Source of the DNA: Opitutaceae bacterium
GTDB taxonomy: Bacteria > Verrucomicrobiota > Verrucomicrobiia > Opitutales > Opitutaceae
Assembly (NCBI GenBank): GCA_031254955.1
Contig: JAIRTK010000216.1
Span: 1 to 10,920, forward strand
Length of the DNA stretch: 10,920 nucleotides
Direction of reading: 5' to 3'
Shown one piece after another: positions 6,011-10,920 of this stretch. Within the stretch, counting starts at the first letter, position 1. Every line of letters starts with the position of its first letter. The notes under the pieces were generated by a model. The model ran no database searches. It saw only the letters and a program-made list of their open reading frames with translations, and was not told the origin of the DNA. A program made the position numbers and the translations under genes.

Positions 6011-9000
6011 ATGAAAACAAAACCATCCCGAAAACTCCCGTCCCCCCGGCTCCTCCTCCCGCTCCTCGCCCTTGCCGCCGCCGCACCCGCGTCTGCGCCC
6101 GCCGCTGCGTCTGCGCCCGCCGCCCCCACCGCGCCTGTCGCCACCGCGCCTGCCTCCGCCACACCCGCCGCCGCCGCCGCGCCCGCGCCCGACTTGCTCG
6201 TCTATTCCGGCTCGCCCGCCGGCGTCATGTCCGCCGTGGCCGCCGCCCGCAACGGCCTGCGCGTCGTGCTCGTCGAGATGCACAACCATGTCGGCGGCAT
6301 GATGGCAAGCGGCCTCATGGACACCGACGCCGGCGACGCCTCCACCATCTCCGGTCTCTCCGCCGAGTTTTTCCGACGCGTCCACGATTATTATCTCAAG
6401 ACCCACGGCAAAGACTCCATCGAATACAAACGCTGCCGTGGCGGCTACCACTTCGAGCCGCGCATCGCCGAGTTCATTTTCGGGCAAATGCTCTCCGAGG
6501 CGGGAGTCGTCGTTGTCAAAAACCACCGCTTCCTCTCCCTCACCCGGCGCCCCGGCGGCGGCATCGCCACCGCCACCTTCGAGCAAGTCGCCGCCACGCC
6601 CGCCGCCGCCCTTCCCGTCCCCCTCATCCCGCAAAAAACCCTCACCCTGGCCGCCGACCGCTTCATCGACGCCTCCTACGAAGGCGACCTCATGGCCGCC
6701 GCCGGCGTCCCTTGGACCGTCGGACGCGAGGCCCGCTCCCAATACGGCGAAACCCTCGCCGGCATCGCCGCCGACACCGACCCCGCCAAAATCGGACAGG
6801 CCGACCACCGCACCATGTCCTACAATTACCGCGTCACCCTGACCAACAAGCCGGGCAACACCGTCCCCTTCGCAAAGCCCGAACACTACGACCCGGCGCC
6901 GTTTGAAAAAATGTCCGGCACCGTCAATGCCATCAAAAACGGCCGGCGCGCCCGCTTCGTTGACCTCTACGTCGGCGCTGAAAAACGCGCCAACCCCAAC
7001 GACAAATATGACACCAACTGGTTCGACGACGGCGACTCCTCCAAAAACTACGCCGTCTCCGACTGGCCCGCGCGCGAAAAAATCGCGGCCCGCATCCGCG
7101 ACTACGCCCAATCCCAGCTCTACTACTACGCGACCCACCCCGGTTTCCCCCAAGCCTGGCGCGACGACGCCGCCGCTTGGGGGTATCCGAAAGACGAATA
7201 CACCGGCAACCGCCACTTCCCCTTCCAGCTCTATGTCCGCGAAGCCCGCCGCATGGTCGGCCTTCGCGTCCTCACCCAGCAGGACATCACCCAAACCCGC
7301 GCCCAGCCCGACGGCATCGCGACCGGCTCCTATGGCATTGATTGCAAAGTCGTCCGCTGGATTCAGCCCGACCCCAAAAAACCCCGCCTCCTCGACAACA
7401 CCCGCCACTACGTCCCCGCCCCCTACGACATCCCCTACGGCGTCCTCTGCCCGCCCGACCACCCCGGCCAACCCGGCAACCTCCTCGTCCCCCTCTGCTG
7501 CTCCGCCTCCCACGTCGCCTACTGCTCCCTGCGCATGGAACCCGTCTATATGATGCTCGGCCACGCCGCCGGCACCGCCGCCGCCCTCGCCCACCAACAA
7601 AAAATCCCCCAGCAAAAACTCGACCCCCAGACCCTCCGCGCCCGGCTCCGCAAAGAAAACGCCAGCCTCGACGACAACGAGCTCCCCGCCATCGCCATCA
7701 CGCACACCCCCGAGACCCCCATGCCCTCCGAACCCGTCGAATTTTCCCTGAAAATCCTCCGCCCCCTCCGCGACCCCATCGTCAAAATCGCATGGGATTT
7801 CAACGGCGACGGCGCTGTCGCCGCCACCACCGAAACCCCCGTCCACACCTTCACCCACGGCAAAATTTACCACGTCTCCCTCCTGGTCGAGGACGCCGCC
7901 GGACGCCAGCGGCTCGTCACGACCGACCTCTCCGTCGGCGACGCCGAAGCCACCGACTACTTCCTTGACGACGAGGAACCCCAGCTCGCCAACGGCGAAC
8001 TCACCGGACGCTGGCGCGCCAACTCCCCCCGCGGCGCCCGGCGCGACCGCAACCTCTGCTCCGGCCCCGGCTACCTCCGCGCCCTGAAAGACGCCCCCGC
8101 CGCCATCCGCTACGACTTCCACGGCATCGCCCCCGGCCGCTACCGCGTCGTCCACGGACAAGCCGCCGACACCGCCAACGCCGCCAACATCACCGCCACC
8201 ATCCGCATCCCCGGCAAACCCGACCGCGCTATCACCATTGACCAACGCGCCGCCCGCGGCACCCCCTTTCCCCGCCACCCCTTCGCCGGCATCTCCATTA
8301 CCGAAACCACCGACCTCTCCATCGAATTTTCCAACAAAAACGCCGACGGCAACCTCGTGACCGACGGCGTCCGCCTCATCTACATGGGCGAGCCTCGCCC
8401 CAAAAAAAGCGGAAGCGACGTCCCGCCGCTTTCCAACCCCCTCGCCCCCTCCATCCCCACCCCCGCTACCACCACCCCCGCCGCCGCCTCTCCCACCGCC
8501 GTCACCCCACCGCGCTACCACGGCATCCTCCGCGACCTCCCCCTCACCTCCATCCGCCCCGAAGGCTGGCTGCGCCAATTCTTCCAACGCCAGCGCGACG
8601 GCCTCGGCACCCACCACCGCCACTCCGGCTTCCCCTACGACTCCGACCTCTGGATCGGCCTCATCACCCCCGCCGCCTGGTCGCGCTACGAACAAACCGC
8701 CTTTCTCCTCGACGGCATCCACCGCGCCGCCGTCCTCCTGGACGACAAGGAATGGCAAAAAACCGGCCGCGCCAACGTCCGCTACGTCCTCGACCACCCG
8801 CAACCCGACGGCATCCTCGGCAAAACCGCCGCCGAGATGAACCTCACCCGCGAAAGCGGCTTCAGCCCCCGGCAATGGCCCTTCGCGGTCTTTTCCCGCG
8901 TCCTCTTTTCCGAATACGACGCCACCCGCGACCCCCGCATCCTCCAAAAACTCGCCACCCACTACCTCGCCCTCCCCGACACCCTCGGCGCATACTCCCG

Positions 9001-10417
9001 CGATGCCTCCAACATCGAAGGCATGGTCTGGCTCTATTTCAAAACCGGCGACCGCCGCCTCCTCGAAAAAGCCGCCGCCACCTACGCCAACTTTGAAAAA
9101 CACAACCCCTCCCGCGCCCGCGCCCGTTACCTCGCCGGCGCCCCCGTCAAAGGCCACGGCGCCATCGCCGCCGAAATGCTCGTCAACCCCGTCAACCTCT
9201 ACCTCGCCACCGGCGAAAAATCCCTCCTCGACGCCGCTCAAGCCGCCATCGCGACCCTCAATCAGGACGACCTCCTCCCCTCCTTCACCATCTCCTCCGC
9301 CGAAGACATCTCCGGCCACGCCCCCGAGCACGTCCACGAACTCTGCGCCCAAGTTGACCACACCTGGGTCCTCCAAAAACTCCTCCTCGCCACCGGCGAC
9401 GAACGCTACGCCGGCCAAATCGAAAAATCCGTCCTCAACGCCGGCCTCGGCTCCCTTTCAAAAGACTTCAAATCCCACCAATACTTCTCCGCCGCCAACC
9501 AGGCCGTCTCGACGCAAACCTCCTCGGCCATCGTCAAATTCGGCCCCGCCAACCTCGACCGCCAAGCCTACCGCCCCGGCCACACCGTCCAATGCTGCAC
9601 CGGCTCCGTCCACCGCATCCTCGCCAACTACGCCGGACAACTCTGGCTCGCCGAAAACGACACCACCCTCGTCGCGCCCCTCTACGCCCCCAACACCCTC
9701 ACGACAAAAATCGCCGGCGCCGAAGTCCGCATCCGCGAGGAAACCGATTATCCCTTCGACGGCAAAATCACCCTCCGCGTCGAGACCCCCGCCCCCGTCC
9801 GCTTCACCCTGAAACTCCGCATCCCCGCCTGGGCCGCCGGCGCGACCCTCCAAATCAACACCTCCCCGCCATCCCGCCTCCCCGCCCCCGCCTCTACCGC
9901 CGCCACCCCCGCCGCCGCCGGCGCCTACCACGCCCTCGACCGCGTCTTCGCCAACGGCGACACCATCACCCTCGACCTCCCCATGCGCCCCCGCATCACC
10001 CGCACGCAAGACAACGCCCTCGCCGTCATGCGCGGCCCGCTGCTCTACTCGCTCAAAATCCCCGAGCACGCCACCCCCCGCACCGGCCTCCGCCACACCA
10101 GCCCCGAATACCCCGCGTGGGACCTCACGCCCGCCGGCCCCTGGAACTACGCCCTCTCCGCCGCCGCCGCGCCGCGCATCCGCGTCCGCCCCAACCCCGC
10201 CGCCACGCGCGGCAGCTTCCCCTGGGACCTCGCCACGACCCCCGTCACGCTCGCGCTCCCCGCCCGCCGCGTCGAAAACTGGACGCTCACCCCCGACGGC
10301 AAAAACCCGCCGCTGCCCGCAGCCCCGCTCCTCCTCTCCGACAAAACGGAAATCATCGAACTCGTCCCCTACGGCGCCACGCGCCTCCGCTGGACCGTCT
10401 TCCCCGAGGCCCAATAA
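6011..10417 (+). CDS. exported FAD oxidoreductase / GH127-like glycosidase fusion
   Basis: One uninterrupted frame of 1468 residues. A signal peptide (basic 2-13, LLLPLLALAAAA 14-25) is followed by an Ala/Pro-rich linker to about 60. Residues 61-545 are an FAD-dependent oxidoreductase (PF12831 type): VYSGSPAGVMSAVAAA (64-79) is the dinucleotide loop, VGGMMASGL follows, and SASHVAYCSLRMEPVYMMLG (498-517) is the family's C-terminal signature. Residues about 560-645 look PKD-like (AWDFNGDG). Residues about 646-793 look like a golvesin-type beta domain. A Pro/Ser/Thr/Ala linker (795-837) leads to a GH127-like DUF1680 domain (838-1468), with E1110 and C1112 in HELCAQ and C1195-C1196 in QCCTGS, matching the zinc ligands and cysteine nucleophile of the bifidobacterial beta-L-arabinofuranosidase. 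The CCTG-VHR subgroup is less well characterised. Start chosen at ATG 6011, which begins the signal peptide; TTG 5921 would bury it. Substrates are unknown. Confidence 0.9.
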   Translation: MKTKPSRKLPSPRLLLPLLALAAAAPASAPAAASAPAAPTAPVATAPASATPAAAAAPAPDLLVYSGSPAGVMSAVAAARNGLRVVLVEMHNHVGGMMASGLMDTDAGDASTISGLSAEFFRRVHDYYLKTHGKDSIEYKRCRGGYHFEPRIAEFIFGQMLSEAGVVVVKNHRFLSLTRRPGGGIATATFEQVAATPAAALPVPLIPQKTLTLAADRFIDASYEGDLMAAAGVPWTVGREARSQYGETLAGIAADTDPAKIGQADHRTMSYNYRVTLTNKPGNTVPFAKPEHYDPAPFEKMSGTVNAIKNGRRARFVDLYVGAEKRANPNDKYDTNWFDDGDSSKNYAVSDWPAREKIAARIRDYAQSQLYYYATHPGFPQAWRDDAAAWGYPKDEYTGNRHFPFQLYVREARRMVGLRVLTQQDITQTRAQPDGIATGSYGIDCKVVRWIQPDPKKPRLLDNTRHYVPAPYDIPYGVLCPPDHPGQPGNLLVPLCCSASHVAYCSLRMEPVYMMLGHAAGTAAALAHQQKIPQQKLDPQTLRARLRKENASLDDNELPAIAITHTPETPMPSEPVEFSLKILRPLRDPIVKIAWDFNGDGAVAATTETPVHTFTHGKIYHVSLLVEDAAGRQRLVTTDLSVGDAEATDYFLDDEEPQLANGELTGRWRANSPRGARRDRNLCSGPGYLRALKDAPAAIRYDFHGIAPGRYRVVHGQAADTANAANITATIRIPGKPDRAITIDQRAARGTPFPRHPFAGISITETTDLSIEFSNKNADGNLVTDGVRLIYMGEPRPKKSGSDVPPLSNPLAPSIPTPATTTPAAASPTAVTPPRYHGILRDLPLTSIRPEGWLRQFFQRQRDGLGTHHRHSGFPYDSDLWIGLITPAAWSRYEQTAFLLDGIHRAAVLLDDKEWQKTGRANVRYVLDHPQPDGILGKTAAEMNLTRESGFSPRQWPFAVFSRVLFSEYDATRDPRILQKLATHYLALPDTLGAYSRDASNIEGMVWLYFKTGDRRLLEKAAATYANFEKHNPSRARARYLAGAPVKGHGAIAAEMLVNPVNLYLATGEKSLLDAAQAAIATLNQDDLLPSFTISSAEDISGHAPEHVHELCAQVDHTWVLQKLLLATGDERYAGQIEKSVLNAGLGSLSKDFKSHQYFSAANQAVSTQTSSAIVKFGPANLDRQAYRPGHTVQCCTGSVHRILANYAGQLWLAENDTTLVAPLYAPNTLTTKIAGAEVRIREETDYPFDGKITLRVETPAPVRFTLKLRIPAWAAGATLQINTSPPSRLPAPASTAATPAAAGAYHALDRVFANGDTITLDLPMRPRITRTQDNALAVMRGPLLYSLKIPEHATPRTGLRHTSPEYPAWDLTPAGPWNYALSAAAAPRIRVRPNPAATRGSFPWDLATTPVTLALPARRVENWTLTPDGKNPPLPAAPLLLSDKTEIIELVPYGATRLRWTVFPEAQ
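6089..6124 (+). repeat. 18-base in-frame tandem duplication
   Basis: Two adjacent 18-base copies (6089-6106 and 6107-6124) agree at 17 of 18 positions and encode ASAPAA twice in the Ala/Pro linker just after the signal peptide of the fusion protein. This is a small linker expansion that keeps the reading frame. Confidence 0.8.
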
Positions 10418-10480
10418 ACAATCCCGCACGCAAGAAAACTCAACCCCCGCAATCGCCCCGCTGTTTTCGACGACTGAATC

Positions 10481-10550
10481 AACCACTGATTTCCACTAAT
10501 AACCAAAACACCAATAAAAACAAACAGGCCATTAGTGATTATTAGTGGTT
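10481..10550. repeat. imperfect inverted repeat, 20-base arms
   Basis: The arm at 10481-10500 (begins AACCACTGAT) matches the reverse complement of 10531-10550 (ends TTAGTGGTT) at 16 of 20 positions, with a 30-base A-rich spacer. It is the first repeat after the fusion gene and could act as a 3' stem in its transcript. It lacks the compact GC stem plus T tract of a standard terminator. Confidence 0.7.
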
Positions 10551-10583
10551 AATAAAATAAAAATCTCTATTTTGAGCAGAAGA

Positions 10584-10650
10584 AAACAAAGGAAACCAAG
10601 AAAACAACAACGCAAAAGGCATTCTTCGTCCCCTCCGTTTCCTTCTGTTT
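10584..10650. repeat. weak inverted repeat
   Basis: AAACAAAGGAAAC at 10584-10596 is nearly the reverse complement of GTTTCCTTCTGTTT at 10637-10650 (one extra base). The spacer carries AAAAGGCATTCTT, similar to the AAAAAGCATTCTT in the centre of the element at 5694-5880. The pairing is short and imperfect, so the call is tentative. Confidence 0.45.
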
Positions 10651-10664
10651 AATAAAAAACATTT

Positions 10665-10811
10665 AGGGCAGTTTTGAAAAATTCGATTTAATCGCGGAAA
10701 CACGGAGAGGCGGAAACGCGGAATCTCATAAAAATCAATCATTACAAAATAATTTCCGCGTTTCCACCCTTCCGCGCTTCCGCGATTAAACCGGATTTCT
10801 CAAACAGCCCT
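10665..10811. repeat. 147-base palindromic element, about 60-base arms
   Basis: The inner arms 10687-10723 and 10754-10790 are inverted copies matching at 32 of 37 positions, with a 30-base AT-rich spacer. Similarity continues outwards (AGGGCAGTTTTGAAA at the left against the reverse complement of TTTCTCAAACAGCCCT at the right), so the whole structure spans 10665-10811. The arms are built of CGCGGAAA-type words. Size and organisation resemble the element at 5694-5880, including AGGG at the outer end. No coding capacity and no clear target-site duplication. Confidence 0.8.
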
Positions 10812-10895
10812 TTATCTCTCTCAAAGACACAAAGAAATGGATTATAATAACACGCCCGCCGGCACTTCGCGCCTTCGCGCCTTTGTGTGAGATAA
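10812..10895. repeat. imperfect inverted repeat with TTCGCGCC words
   Basis: TTATCTC...ACACAAAG at 10812-10833 pairs with CTTTGTGTGAGATAA at 10881-10895 once about eight extra bases in the left arm are looped out. The right side carries two tandem CTTCGCGC words (10865-10880). It directly abuts the preceding palindrome. Confidence 0.6.
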
Positions 10896-10920
10896 AAACC
10901 AAACCCTTGTCATGACACAG

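Larger units (their letters stand above)
10418..10920. other. gene-free region of consecutive palindromes
   Basis: No gene is supported in these 503 bases after the fusion gene. GC content drops sharply compared with the coding part. Four or five imperfect inverted repeats follow one another (10481-10550, 10584-10650, 10665-10811, 10812-10895). The window ends in non-coding sequence. A short minus-strand open frame here is made of the repeats and has no recognisable domain. Confidence 0.7.

Noticed and set aside
5891..9418. 1175-codon open frame on the minus strand, antisense to the fusion gene
   Set aside because: Its codon boundaries align exactly with the sense gene. Because sense codons mostly end in C, the antisense codons mostly begin with G, which cannot form stop codons. 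The product is a Gly/Ala/Val/Asp/Glu-rich string with no domain. It is a composition artefact.
10542..10742. 66-codon minus-strand open frame after the fusion gene
   Set aside because: It is composed of the arms of the palindromic repeats and has no recognisable domain.

Overview
The window is very GC-rich (coding third positions are almost all G or C). It carries a five-gene carbohydrate-use locus between two long gene-free, repeat-rich stretches. The mix of exported glycosidases, a cupin-type phosphoglucose isomerase, starts without Shine-Dalgarno sequences, and intergenic words such as TTCGCGCC, ACAGAGGACACAGAG and GCAGACTT..AAGTCTGC suggests Verrucomicrobia, probably Opitutaceae. That is an inference from style; no rRNA or marker gene is present.

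Layout. 1-770: no gene; a G-run tract, a large inverted repeat and a mosaic of small hairpins and short repeats. 771-1571 (minus): DeoR-family regulator. 1572-1645: divergent control region with three helically phased ATGTTAT boxes and a leader hairpin. 1646-2626 (plus): BadF/BadG-type sugar (N-acetylglucosamine/glucose-like) kinase. 2763-5057 (plus): secreted (alpha/alpha)6-barrel glycosidase of unassigned family. 5078-5710 (plus): cupin glucose-6-phosphate isomerase, 20 bases after the previous stop. 5694-5880: inverted-repeat element overlapping the isomerase 3' end. 6011-10417 (plus): a 1468-residue exported fusion of an FAD-dependent oxidoreductase, a PKD-like domain, a golvesin-like beta domain and a GH127-like (DUF1680) glycosidase. 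10418-10920: no gene; a run of imperfect palindromes.

Working model (inference). The two exported proteins act on an outer glycan; the fusion could both oxidise and hydrolyse it. The released sugar enters by a transporter not present here, is phosphorylated by the kinase, and, if it yields glucose 6-phosphate, is passed to glycolysis by the cupin isomerase. The DeoR protein probably controls itself and the kinase through the shared boxes, with a sugar phosphate as likely inducer.

Most notable are the oxidoreductase-glycosidase fusion, the phased operator with an adjacent leader hairpin, and the fact that two genes (regulator and isomerase) take their stop codons and last residues from repeat elements.
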